In this document: piece after piece, positions 1 through 6,995 of the stretch | How positions within the stretch are numbered: the stretch's first letter is position 1 | How the letters are laid out: each line of letters begins with the position of its first letter | Assembly: GCA_003537695.1 (NCBI GenBank) | Contig: DPRC01000118.1 | Coordinates: 1-10,600, forward strand | DNA from: Polaribacter sp. | GTDB lineage: Bacteria; Bacteroidota; Bacteroidia; Flavobacteriales; Flavobacteriaceae | Direction of reading: 5' to 3' | Length of the DNA: 10,600 bases | Notes under the pieces: model-generated | Databases searched by the model: none | Told to the model about the DNA's origin: nothing | What the model saw: only the letters and a program-made list of their open reading frames with translations | Made by a program: the position numbers and the translations under genes

Positions 1-140
1 TTATAAGTGTGTCAAAATAATGGTATTCCAAGTGCAGTAATGCTACCTAATAGATAAGACCCAGAATACGCTTTCGGAAGCATTCAAAAAAGAGCAGCAC
101 CACCAAAAAAAAGGCAGTCTTATAATAAGTGCACATATAT

Positions 141-172
141 ATTGTGTAAAAAATTGTTTTCCAATATCTTTG
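141..172 (+). promoter_or_regulatory. Bacteroidota-type promoter of thrS
   Basis: A TTG at 142-144 (ATTG 141-144) is followed after 20 bases by TATCTTTG at 165-172, an exact match to the TAnnTTTG -7 box known for Bacteroidota primary sigma factor promoters, with the expected spacing to the -33 element. Transcription would start near 178-180, leaving a leader of about 16-18 bases before the ATG at 196. The match is direct; activity is inferred. The position also argues against any thrS start upstream of 196. Confidence 0.68.
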
Positions 173-195
173 CGTTCTTAATTTACATAGCTTAC

Positions 196-2136
196 ATGAT
201 TAAAATTACTTTACCTGACGGAACTATTAAGGAATTTGCTGGAAACAGCACTCCAATGGATGTTGCAAAAAGCATCAGTGAAGGGTTTGCTAGAAACGTA
301 ATTTCAGCAAATTTTAATGGAACTACCATTGAAACCTCTACTCCTCTAACCACAGATGGTTCCTTAATTTTATACACCTTTAACGATACTGACGGAAAAA
401 AAGCTTTCTGGCATTCATCTGCTCACGTATTGGCTGAGGCTATCTTAAGCTTTTACCCAAAAGCAAAATTAACTATCGGCCCTGCAATAGATAATGGTTT
501 TTACTATGATGTAGATTTAGAGGAGGCTGTCATCTCTGATAAAGATTTCAAAGAGATAGAAACCAAGTTTTTAGAAATTGCTCGTGGGAAACACGAATTT
601 TCTATCCGCTCTGTTTCTAAAGCTGATGCTTTGTCAAAATATACCGCAGAAAATAATCCCTATAAAGTTGAGTTGATAGAAAACTTAACGGATGGCGATA
701 TTACTTTTTGTGACCACAGTGATTTTACAGACCTCTGTAGAGGAGGGCACGTTCCAAATACCGGAATTATAAAAGCGATAAAAATAATGAGTGTTGCCGG
801 AGCCTATTGGCGTGGTGACGAGAAAAACAATCAGTTGACCCGAGTTTATGGAATCAGTTTTCCAAAACAAAAGCTACTGACGGAATACCTTGCACTTTTA
901 GAGGAAGCTAAAAAAAGAGATCATAGAAAACTTGGAAAAGAGTTAGAATTGTTTACTTTTTCTCAAAAAGTGGGTGCCGGTTTGCCTTTATGGCTTCCTA
1001 AAGGAGCTGCTTTGCGCGGACGCCTTGAAGATTTCTTAAAGAAGGCTCAGAAAAAAGCTGGTTATGAAATGGTCATGACACCACATATTGGTCAGAAAGA
1101 ACTCTATGTTACTTCTGGGCATTATGAAAAATACGGTGCAGATAGTTTTCAGTCGATAAAAACACCTAAAATGGATGAAGAGTTTTTATTGAAACCTATG
1201 AACTGTCCACATCATTGTGAAGTATATAATTTCAAACCATACTCTTATAAAGATTTACCAAAACGTTTTGCGGAATTTGGTACCGTATATCGATATGAAC
1301 AAAGTGGAGAACTACACGGATTAACGCGGGTAAGAGGTTTTACACAAGATGATGCTCATATTTTTTGTACACCAGAGCAATTAGACCAAGAATTTAAAGA
1401 TGTTATTGACTTGGTGCTGTATGTATTTAGCTCTTTAGGTTTTGAAGATTTTACAGCGCAAGTTTCTATCCGAGATAAAAACACTCCAGAAAAATACATT
1501 GGTGATGTTGCCACATGGGAGATTGCTGAGAATGCAATCATAAGTGCTGCAACGGACAAAGGTTTAAGTTTTGTAGTTGAAGAAGGTGAAGCCGCTTTTT
1601 ACGGACCTAAATTAGACTTCATGGTAAAAGACGCTTTGGGCAGAAGTTGGCAACTTGGAACCATTCAAGTGGACTATAATTTACCCAAACGTTTCGATTT
1701 AACCTATAAAGGAGCAGATAATCAACTGCACAGACCCGTAATGATTCACAGAGCGCCTTTTGGTTCTATGGAGCGTTTTATTGCAGTATTACTAGAGCAC
1801 ACGGGAGGTAACTTCCCACTTTGGCTGACTCCAGATCAAGTTATCTTATTGCCAATCAGTGATAAATATCAAAATTATTCAGAAAAAGTGTTAGAATCGT
1901 TAGAAAATTCCGAAATTCGCGCCCTCGCAGACAACCGAAATGAAAAAACAGGACGGAAAATACGAGATGCGGAAGTTAGCAAAACCCCGTATATGGTTAT
2001 TGTTGGTGAGAAAGAGGAGCAAGAAGGTACCGTTTCTGTCCGAAAACACGGAGAAGGAGATATTGGAACTTTTACGATTGAAGAATTTATTTCTTTAATT
2101 AAAACAGAAGAAAGCAAGACATTGAAGAAATTTTAA
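196..2136 (+). CDS. thrS: Threonine--tRNA ligase (ThrRS)
   Basis: This cytoplasmic class II aminoacyl-tRNA synthetase charges tRNA-Thr with threonine using ATP. The 646-residue product has the full bacterial layout: a TGS domain (about 1-60, beginning MIKITLPDG), an editing domain that removes mischarged serine (H73xxxH77 and C181xxxH185), a catalytic core with motif 2 around [11 protein letters not shown] (365-375) and motif 3 [10 protein letters not shown] (518-527), and a C-terminal anticodon-binding domain (about 545-640). C337 (in MNCPHH), H388 (DDAH) and H518 match the zinc ligands C334, H385 and H511 of the E. coli enzyme. I chose the ATG at 196 because the TGS domain begins right there. 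A longer frame from TTG at 142 adds 18 hydrophobic residues, but that TTG is the -33 promoter element. thrS leads the infC-rpmI-rplT group, an arrangement shared by many bacteria. Confidence 0.97.
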   Translation: MIKITLPDGTIKEFAGNSTPMDVAKSISEGFARNVISANFNGTTIETSTPLTTDGSLILYTFNDTDGKKAFWHSSAHVLAEAILSFYPKAKLTIGPAIDNGFYYDVDLEEAVISDKDFKEIETKFLEIARGKHEFSIRSVSKADALSKYTAENNPYKVELIENLTDGDITFCDHSDFTDLCRGGHVPNTGIIKAIKIMSVAGAYWRGDEKNNQLTRVYGISFPKQKLLTEYLALLEEAKKRDHRKLGKELELFTFSQKVGAGLPLWLPKGAALRGRLEDFLKKAQKKAGYEMVMTPHIGQKELYVTSGHYEKYGADSFQSIKTPKMDEEFLLKPMNCPHHCEVYNFKPYSYKDLPKRFAEFGTVYRYEQSGELHGLTRVRGFTQDDAHIFCTPEQLDQEFKDVIDLVLYVFSSLGFEDFTAQVSIRDKNTPEKYIGDVATWEIAENAIISAATDKGLSFVVEEGEAAFYGPKLDFMVKDALGRSWQLGTIQVDYNLPKRFDLTYKGADNQLHRPVMIHRAPFGSMERFIAVLLEHTGGNFPLWLTPDQVILLPISDKYQNYSEKVLESLENSEIRALADNRNEKTGRKIRDAEVSKTPYMVIVGEKEEQEGTVSVRKHGEGDIGTFTIEEFISLIKTEESKTLKKF

Positions 2137-2206
2137 TTAATTTTGACATTCGATAAAAGCTAAAGGTTGTAAAAAAACCATAAGTTAAATTTAAAATTCA
2201 TAAGTC

Positions 2207-2767
2207 ATAGCAATACGTAGAAGCAGGTCGAGAAGACCGTTAAGAGTAATCAAAGAAGATCAACATAGAATTAATGAAAAAATAAGATATGTTGACGAAG
2301 TTCGTCTTGTGGGCGAGAATATCGAAGTTGGTGTATATCCTTTAGAAAAAGCTAAAGAGTTAGCCAATGAGCAGGAATTAGATTTGGTGGAGATTTCTCC
2401 CAAAGCAAAACCACCTGTTTGTAAAATCATCGACTATAAGAAATTCTTGTACGAGCAAAAGAAACGCGAAAAATCTTTAAAATCAAAAGCCACAAAGGTA
2501 ATTGTAAAAGAGATTCGTTTTGGACCTCAGACAGATGAACATGATTATGAATTTAAAAAGAAGCATGCACTGAAGTTCTTGCAAGAAGGAGCGAAGTTAA
2601 AAGCATTCGTATTTTTTAAAGGACGTTCTATTATTTTTAAAGAACAAGGGCAAATTTTATTATTAAAATTAGCACAAGAGTTAGAGGAAGTTGGTAAAGT
2701 AGAGCAATTGCCAAAATTAGAAGGTAAACGTATGATTATGTTTATCGCTCCAAAGAAAATGAAGTAA
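2207..2767 (+). CDS. infC: Translation initiation factor IF-3, probable ATA start
   Basis: IF3 binds the 30S subunit, keeps it apart from 50S and checks the start codon and initiator tRNA. The N domain (about residues 18-85) holds HRINEKIR and LDLVEISP, followed by [12 protein letters not shown]; a lysine-rich linker joins it to the C domain (about 95-183) with [14 protein letters not shown] and FFKGRSI. The first ordinary start in frame, GTG at 2309, would begin inside the N domain and lose HRINEKIR. Reading upstream, the frame stays open to a TAA at 2201, and ATA at 2207 is followed by [13 protein letters not shown], the usual Bacteroidota IF3 beginning after Met. That gives 186 residues. 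Rare start codons (AUU in E. coli) are known for infC and let IF3 repress its own translation, so the ATA start is probably regulatory. It lies 70 bases after thrS, likely in the same transcript. The frame and identity are certain; the exact start is inferred. Confidence 0.93.
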   Translation: MAIRRSRSRRPLRVIKEDQHRINEKIRYVDEVRLVGENIEVGVYPLEKAKELANEQELDLVEISPKAKPPVCKIIDYKKFLYEQKKREKSLKSKATKVIVKEIRFGPQTDEHDYEFKKKHALKFLQEGAKLKAFVFFKGRSIIFKEQGQILLLKLAQELEEVGKVEQLPKLEGKRMIMFIAPKKMK

Positions 2768-2780
2768 CAAATTCAAAACA

Positions 2781-2807
2781 CCTATGAGGACGTCAAGGTC
2801 TCGTAGG
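2781..2807 (+). promoter_or_regulatory. Hairpin in infC-rpmI gap, candidate L20/L35 leader
   Basis: The left arm 2781-2791 pairs with the right arm 2798-2807 around the six-base loop GTCAAG. There are ten pairs, one of them a G-U wobble (2785 with 2803), and a single bulged G at 2789. No run of T follows, so it is not an intrinsic terminator. It sits 37 bases before the rpmI ATG, in the gap where other bacteria carry mRNA structures bound by L20 to repress rpmI-rplT. The stem is read directly; the regulatory role is inferred, and I cannot match it to a known leader family. Confidence 0.45.
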
Positions 2808-2835
2808 ATAATAATCTTATAAGCAAGATAAAAAC

Positions 2836-2844
2836 GAAGGAGAG
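2836..2844 (+). promoter_or_regulatory. Shine-Dalgarno-like purine tract before rpmI
   Basis: GAAGGAGAG lies directly against the rpmI ATG at 2845. The AAGGAG core (2837-2842) leaves only two bases to the start codon, shorter than the usual 5-9, and neighbouring genes lack such a motif, so it is uncertain whether it works as a classical ribosome binding site. Confidence 0.35.
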
Positions 2845-3042
2845 ATGCCTAAAATGAAAACCAAGTCTAGTGCCAAGAAACGATTTAAAGTTACTGGTTC
2901 TGGAAAAATCAAAAGAAAGCACGCGTTTAAAAGTCACATCTTAACAAAGAAGTCTAAAAAACGTAAATTAAGGTTAACTCATGACACTTTAGTACATAAA
3001 GCGGATAAGTCTAACATTATGCAACAATTAAACTTGAAATAA
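2845..3042 (+). CDS. rpmI: 50S ribosomal protein L35 (bL35)
   Basis: L35 is a small basic protein of the large ribosomal subunit. The 65-residue length is the family norm, and the sequence has the signature start [20 protein letters not shown], the [15 protein letters not shown] segment and many lysines and arginines suited to 23S rRNA binding. It lies between infC and rplT, the order conserved across bacteria. The 77-base gap before it holds a strong imperfect hairpin (2781-2807) and a purine tract that abuts the start codon, so translation of rpmI is the likely point of control. In E. coli and Bacillus, L20 made from the next gene represses this operon; the same is only inferred here. Confidence 0.97.
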   Translation: MPKMKTKSSAKKRFKVTGSGKIKRKHAFKSHILTKKSKKRKLRLTHDTLVHKADKSNIMQQLNLK

Positions 3043-3074
3043 GTTTAATTAGGGAATTTTATTATTAACCATGG

Positions 3075-3118
3075 AGTTAGGCAAAAAATAAAAAGTATTC
3101 ATAAAAGAATCGCCTACT
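3075..3118 (+). promoter_or_regulatory. Irregular stem in rpmI-rplT gap, candidate regulatory fold
   Basis: AGTTAGGC (3075-3082) pairs with GCCTACT (3112-3118) as seven base pairs with one bulged T. The enclosed A-rich stretch holds an inner stem, ATTC (3097-3100) with GAAT (3107-3110), around the loop ATAAAA. It ends 18 bases before the rplT ATG. The pairing is visible, but its stability is modest and its role is inferred. Confidence 0.3.
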
Positions 3119-3136
3119 ACAAAAAACATTGAAATT

Positions 3137-3481
3137 ATGCCAAGATCAGTAAATTCAGTAGCCTCAAGAAAAAGAAGAAAAAAAATCTTGAAGGCAGCAA
3201 AAGGGTACTTTGGACGTAGAAAAAACGTTTACACAGTAGCAAAAAATGCGGTTGAAAAAGGAATGCTATATGCATACCGTGACCGTAAAAACAACAAGAG
3301 AAACTTTCGTTCGTTATGGATTGTGCGTATCAACGCTGCAGCCCGTTTACACGGAATGTCTTACTCTCAGTTTATGGGTAAAGTAAAAGCAAACAGTATC
3401 GAACTAAACCGTAAGGTTTTAGCCGATCTTGCGATGAACAATCCACAAGCTTTTAAGGCAGTTGTAGAAAAAATAAAATAA
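3137..3481 (+). CDS. rplT: 50S ribosomal protein L20 (bL20)
   Basis: L20 binds 23S rRNA early and is needed for the first steps of large-subunit assembly; in several bacteria it also represses its own operon by binding mRNA. The 114-residue product has the expected two parts: a very basic extended N-terminal arm ([20 protein letters not shown], then [10 protein letters not shown]) and a globular C-terminal half with [24 protein letters not shown]. Length and sequence are typical of Bacteroidota L20. It is the last gene of the thrS-infC-rpmI-rplT group: a strong terminator begins 20 bases after the stop codon. The 94-base gap before the ATG has no Shine-Dalgarno motif but can form an irregular stem (3075-3118). 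Confidence 0.98.
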   Translation: MPRSVNSVASRKRRKKILKAAKGYFGRRKNVYTVAKNAVEKGMLYAYRDRKNNKRNFRSLWIVRINAAARLHGMSYSQFMGKVKANSIELNRKVLADLAMNNPQAFKAVVEKIK

Positions 3482-3500
3482 ATATAAATTACTTGCTTAT

Positions 3501-3533
3501 AAAAAAACCCAAACGTTTTCGTTTGGGTTTTTT
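3501..3533 (+). terminator. Intrinsic terminator after rplT
   Basis: A perfect stem pairs CCCAAACG (3508-3515) with CGTTTGGG (3520-3527) around a TTTT loop. It is preceded by seven A (3501-3507) and followed by six T (3528-3533), which extend the pairing to 14 base pairs. It closes the translation operon and, with T runs on both strands, could work in either direction. Confidence 0.93.
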
Positions 3534-3576
3534 AGTATCTTTATTCTTTTAAAAAATGCTATTAAAAATTATAAAA

Positions 3577-4158
3577 ATGAACCGACACCTATTCACCTTT
3601 GCAGTAATTTTACTCGCTTCCATTTCCTATGCGCAGGAACCCACTATTGAAGACAATTCTTTGGGTGCTCAGTTTGACAAGCTTTACAGAATATCTTCCA
3701 GCTATCAAGCCTATAAGGTTATTGGAAAAGAAAAATATTTACAACTAAAACAAAACGTTTTAGATTCTTTAACAACGGCACAAGCTAAACTCTCTGCAAA
3801 AAACAATTTACTGACCCTAGAAAAAGGAAACAACCAGAAAAATCAGGAACTTCTTCAAAAGACTTCTTTAGAATTGCAAGACTCCTTACAAAAAGAAGGC
3901 GTAACTTCTCTCTTTGGTTTGCAGGTAAAAAAAACCAGTTATAATCTTAGCTTATGGACTTTTATTCTCGCTTTAATATTGACGTTGCTTTATTTTATAT
4001 TTAAATTTTCGAGCAATAATATCCTCTCTAATAAAGCTAAAAGTGACTTAAAAGATTTGGACTTTGAATATGAGCAGTATCGAAAAAAATCAATCGAAAA
4101 AGAGCAGAAATTGAGAAGAGCATTGCAGGACGAAATCAACAAACAGCGAAATTCATAA
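3577..4158 (+). CDS. Membrane-anchored coiled-coil protein, function unknown
   Basis: This is a 193-residue protein of unknown function. Visible features in order: an N-terminal signal peptide (1-19, MNRHLFTFAVILLASISYA, likely cut before Q20), a polar helical segment rich in K, Q, E and L at coiled-coil-like spacing (about 35-106), one membrane helix (about 124-142, LSLWTFILALILTLLYFIF) and a highly charged helical tail (about 164-193) ending EKEQKLRRALQDEINKQRNS. The predicted topology is a periplasmic coil with a cytoplasmic tail. The ATG at 3577 was preferred over one at 3556, which would add MLLKIIK, because it gives a standard signal peptide and a box resembling a -7 element (TATCTTTA 3536-3543) would leave the earlier ATG almost no leader. 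It stands alone between the rplT terminator and glgA. From memory, relatives in flavobacteria are sometimes labelled tRNA (guanine-N1)-methyltransferase; nothing here supports that, since no SAM-binding or SPOUT motif is visible. Confidence 0.85.
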   Translation: MNRHLFTFAVILLASISYAQEPTIEDNSLGAQFDKLYRISSSYQAYKVIGKEKYLQLKQNVLDSLTTAQAKLSAKNNLLTLEKGNNQKNQELLQKTSLELQDSLQKEGVTSLFGLQVKKTSYNLSLWTFILALILTLLYFIFKFSSNNILSNKAKSDLKDLDFEYEQYRKKSIEKEQKLRRALQDEINKQRNS

Positions 4159-4300
4159 ATAAACTGTTCATATTTTAGCGAAAAACAATTTATAGGTACA
4201 GTATTTTCAATTGTAATAAAATTATATTAATAATTAAAATCTGCTCCACTTCTGAAAAAATATTTTGTAAATTGATGAACTAACCATCTCATTACAAATA

Positions 4301-5698
4301 TTGAAAATACTACATATTAGTGCAGAATGTTTTCCGATAGCTAAAGTTGGTGGTCTTGCAGATGTTGTGGGTGCACTTCCGAAATACCAGAAAGATTTAG
4401 GAGCTACGAGCAGCGTAGTTATGCCTTATTACAACAATACCTTTACACAAAACAACACCTTTGAGACCCTTCATGATCACTACATTTCGCTTGGTCACGA
4501 ATACTATCATTTCAAAGTACTTAAACTGACCAATCATCAACTTGGTTTCGACCTTTTTTGTATTGATATCCCAGATTTACTTTACACAGAATTTGTATAT
4601 TCTAATGCAGATACCAAACGCTTTTTAGCCTTTCAGATTGCCACCTTAGATTGGATCTTAACGCTAAAAGCAACACCCGATATTATTCACGTACACGATC
4701 ATCATGCAGGGTTAATTCCCTTTATGATGTCCTGCAGTTTTAAATATGCATCACTCAAAAACATCCCTACCGTTTTAACCATTCACAATGCACAATATCA
4801 AGGGTGGTTTTCACATGCACTCGCCAATTTAATTCCGCCTTTTAACTATGAAAAAACAGGGTTACTCGATTGGGATGGCAGTATTAACTCCTTAGCAGCA
4901 GCTATAAAATGTGCTTGGAGCGTTACTACCGTTTCTCCCACTTATTTGGAAGAATTAAAGATAAAAGCAAATGGACTAGAAGCCTTATTACAGCACGAAA
5001 GTAAAAAATGTACTGGTATTTTAAATGGTATTGATTGGAATGTATGGAATCCTGAAACAGATGAAAGACTGCTGAAAAACTTCTCTAAAACCACAGTTAT
5101 ATCTGGAAAAAAGGCAAATAAAAAATGGCTTTGTAAAGAGTTTAATTTGGACATTAAAAAACCGTTGTTTGCTTTTATTGGAAGGTTAGTGGGAGAAAAA
5201 GGTGCAGACCTCTTTTCTGATATCTTTGAACAAGCACTTACTGAAAATAAAATATCCATCCTTCTGCTTGGTTCTGGACATGCAGCAACGGAAGTCGAAT
5301 TGGCTGCAATCCCAAAAGAAAATTTCAATACTTTTATTGGATATGACGAGAAACTTGCACATATCATGTATGCCGGAGCAGACTTTCTATTAATGCCTTC
5401 TCGTGTGGAACCTTGCGGATTAAATCAAATGTATTCTTTACGCTACGGCACCGTGCCTATCGTAAACGCTACTGGTGGTTTAAAAGACACCATTATCGAT
5501 ATTGATGAAAAAGCTGGTTTCGGAATAGTTCATGACGGGGTTACCGTAGAAAAAGTAACTACTGCAATCCACAAAGCAACAAACTATTATCATGCAAAAG
5601 CATTTAAAAAAAACCTAAAAAGAATAATGGCAATAGATCATTCTTGGAATAATTCTGCAGCAGCATACGTACACTTATACAAATCTCTAAAACATTAA
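4301..5698 (+). CDS. glgA: Glycogen synthase (ADP-glucose type), TTG start
   Basis: GlgA moves glucose from ADP-glucose to the non-reducing end of a growing alpha-1,4-glucan in the cytoplasm. The 465-residue product is a family GT5 glycosyltransferase of normal length (E. coli 477). The N-terminal Rossmann domain carries the KxGGL motif (K15-V-G-G-L19, ADP-glucose binding), HVHDHHAG (130-137) and IHNAQYQG (161-168). The C-terminal domain has NGIDWNVWNP (242-251), R295 and K300 in GRLVGEKG, and the EPCGL motif with E370, followed by GTVPIVNATGGLKDT. The start is TTG at 4301: the frame has a stop at 4268 and no ATG or GTG between, and family members begin exactly with MKILHISAEC. A TATTTTG at 4261-4267 resembles a -7 box, but no -33 element is clear. 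glgC starts three bases after the stop, so the two are surely co-transcribed. Confidence 0.96.
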   Translation: MKILHISAECFPIAKVGGLADVVGALPKYQKDLGATSSVVMPYYNNTFTQNNTFETLHDHYISLGHEYYHFKVLKLTNHQLGFDLFCIDIPDLLYTEFVYSNADTKRFLAFQIATLDWILTLKATPDIIHVHDHHAGLIPFMMSCSFKYASLKNIPTVLTIHNAQYQGWFSHALANLIPPFNYEKTGLLDWDGSINSLAAAIKCAWSVTTVSPTYLEELKIKANGLEALLQHESKKCTGILNGIDWNVWNPETDERLLKNFSKTTVISGKKANKKWLCKEFNLDIKKPLFAFIGRLVGEKGADLFSDIFEQALTENKISILLLGSGHAATEVELAAIPKENFNTFIGYDEKLAHIMYAGADFLLMPSRVEPCGLNQMYSLRYGTVPIVNATGGLKDTIIDIDEKAGFGIVHDGVTVEKVTTAIHKATNYYHAKAFKKNLKRIMAIDHSWNNSAAAYVHLYKSLKH

Positions 5699-5701
5699 AT
5701 T

Positions 5702-6964
5702 ATGATAAATGAAAAAGTACTTGGAATTATTTTAGGTGGTGGACAGGGGTCAAGATTATATCCCCTTACTAAAGACAGGTCTAAACCTGCAGTACCTATT
5801 GCCGGGAAGTATCGCTTAGTAGATATTCCAATTTCTAATTGTATTAATGCGGATATTAAAAGGATGTATGTGCTTACGCAGTTTAATTCTGCTTCTCTGA
5901 ATCAACATATTAAAAACACCTATCACTTTAGTTTTTTTAGTGATGCTTTTGTTGATGTTCTAGCTGCTGAGCAAACGATGCAAAGTGACAAGTGGTTTCA
6001 AGGAACTGCCGATGCAGTGCGGCAAAGTATGCATCACTTTTTACAAAATGATTTTGAATATGCGTTAATTTTATCTGGAGATCAGTTATACAATATGGAT
6101 TTTCGAGATATGATTGAAAAACATAAAGAAAGTAATGCTGAAATATCTATTGCAACCTATCCCGTAAATGCAAAAGATGCCACGTCTTTTGGCTTACTCA
6201 AAACAAATGAAGAAAATGTGATTACTTCTTTTATTGAAAAACCAGCTGCTAATTTGCTTCCAGACTGGACTTCTGAAGTAAGTGGTGAGATGAAGAAAGA
6301 AGGTCGGAATTACCTTGCTTCTATGGGTATCTATATCTTTAATAGAGACCTGCTTATCAAATTAATGAACAATCCAGATACCATCGATTTTGGAAAGGAA
6401 ATCATTCCACAATCGATAGCGGCACACAAGACACTAAGTTATCAATACGAGGGTTATTGGACAGATATTGGAAATATAGATTCTTTCTTTGAAGCAAATT
6501 TAGGTTTGACGGATGACTTGCCAAAATTTAACCTGTATGATAAGAACCGCGTGTATACAAGAGCGCGTATTCTTCCCACTTCAAAAATATCGAACACTAT
6601 TTTAAACAAAACTATTATTGCTGATGGTTGTATTATCAATGCAGAAAAAATAGAGAAATCGGTTATTGGTATCCGTTCTAGAATTGGCAAAGAAACCATC
6701 GTGACCAATACCTATATGATGGGTAATGACGCGTATGAATCTTTAGAAGACATTCAATCAAAAGGGATAGAAAACCAGTTGGGTATTGGAGACCGTTGCT
6801 TTATAAATAATTGCATCATTGATAAAAACTGTAGGGTTGGAGATGATACTAGAATCAATGGAGGTTTGCACTTGAAAGATATTGAAACGGACACCTACTT
6901 TGTGAAAGATGGTATTGTAGTCATTAAAAAAGGGGCCGTCATTCCAAAACATACCGTTATTTAA
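5702..6964 (+). CDS. glgC: Glucose-1-phosphate adenylyltransferase (ADP-glucose pyrophosphorylase)
   Basis: GlgC makes ADP-glucose and pyrophosphate from ATP and glucose-1-phosphate, the committed and usually allosterically controlled step of bacterial glycogen synthesis. The 420-residue product has the nucleotidyltransferase domain with GGGQGSRLYPLTKDRSKPAVP (12-32, nucleotide loop), the KYRLVDIPISN segment (36-46), WFQGTADAV (98-106), LSGDQLY with D127 (metal/catalytic), FIEKP with K180 (equivalent of the glucose-1-phosphate lysine K195 in E. coli), and SMGIYIF (207-213). The C-terminal third (about 290-420) shows hexapeptide-repeat character of a left-handed beta helix (for example IIADGCIINAEKIEKSVIG), as in other GlgC enzymes, which form tetramers. 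It sits three bases after glgA and 31 bases before glgB. Which metabolite controls it cannot be told from the sequence. Confidence 0.96.
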   Translation: MINEKVLGIILGGGQGSRLYPLTKDRSKPAVPIAGKYRLVDIPISNCINADIKRMYVLTQFNSASLNQHIKNTYHFSFFSDAFVDVLAAEQTMQSDKWFQGTADAVRQSMHHFLQNDFEYALILSGDQLYNMDFRDMIEKHKESNAEISIATYPVNAKDATSFGLLKTNEENVITSFIEKPAANLLPDWTSEVSGEMKKEGRNYLASMGIYIFNRDLLIKLMNNPDTIDFGKEIIPQSIAAHKTLSYQYEGYWTDIGNIDSFFEANLGLTDDLPKFNLYDKNRVYTRARILPTSKISNTILNKTIIADGCIINAEKIEKSVIGIRSRIGKETIVTNTYMMGNDAYESLEDIQSKGIENQLGIGDRCFINNCIIDKNCRVGDDTRINGGLHLKDIETDTYFVKDGIVVIKKGAVIPKHTVI

Positions 6965-6968
6965 GTGG

Positions 6969-6987
6969 TTTAAATTTTCAATTTAAA
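6969..6987 (+). repeat. AT-only inverted repeat between glgC and glgB
   Basis: TTTAAATT (6969-6976) and AATTTAAA (6980-6987) form a perfect eight-base inverted repeat around TTC, filling most of the 31-base gap. With only A-T pairs the RNA stem is weak, and no T run follows, so it is not a terminator. It may be an accident of composition, or it may affect mRNA processing or glgB initiation. Confidence 0.3.
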
Positions 6988-6995
6988 AACAATAC

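Noticed and set aside
1..60. Short open frames on both strands (for example about 16 codons from GTG at 7 to TAA at 55), possible end of an upstream gene
   Set aside because: They are very short, match no family I know, and stop codons occur in all frames nearby.
64..85. Small hairpin (GAAT..GCTT, TCGG loop, AAGC..ATTC) upstream of thrS, considered as a terminator or leader element
   Set aside because: It has only eight base pairs with a two-base bulge, is followed by A and not T on the plus strand, and lies upstream of the thrS promoter, so it cannot be in the thrS leader.
2141..2170. TTTTGAC followed by TAAAGGTTG in the thrS-infC gap, considered as a separate infC promoter
   Set aside because: The second box does not fit TAnnTTTG in register, so there is no adequate match.
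4159..4213. ACTGT and ACAGT inverted repeat after the membrane protein gene, considered as a terminator
   Set aside because: It has a five-pair stem with a loop of about 30 bases and only a short ATTTT after it; too weak to call.
4942..5367. Minus-strand open frame of 141 codons inside glgA containing CPEPSRR, reminiscent of a repeat-encoded peptide seen in some bacterial annotations
   Set aside because: The bases encode the normal GlgA stretch ILLLGSGHAAT on the plus strand, and the frame lies wholly within a well-conserved gene, so the resemblance is coincidental.
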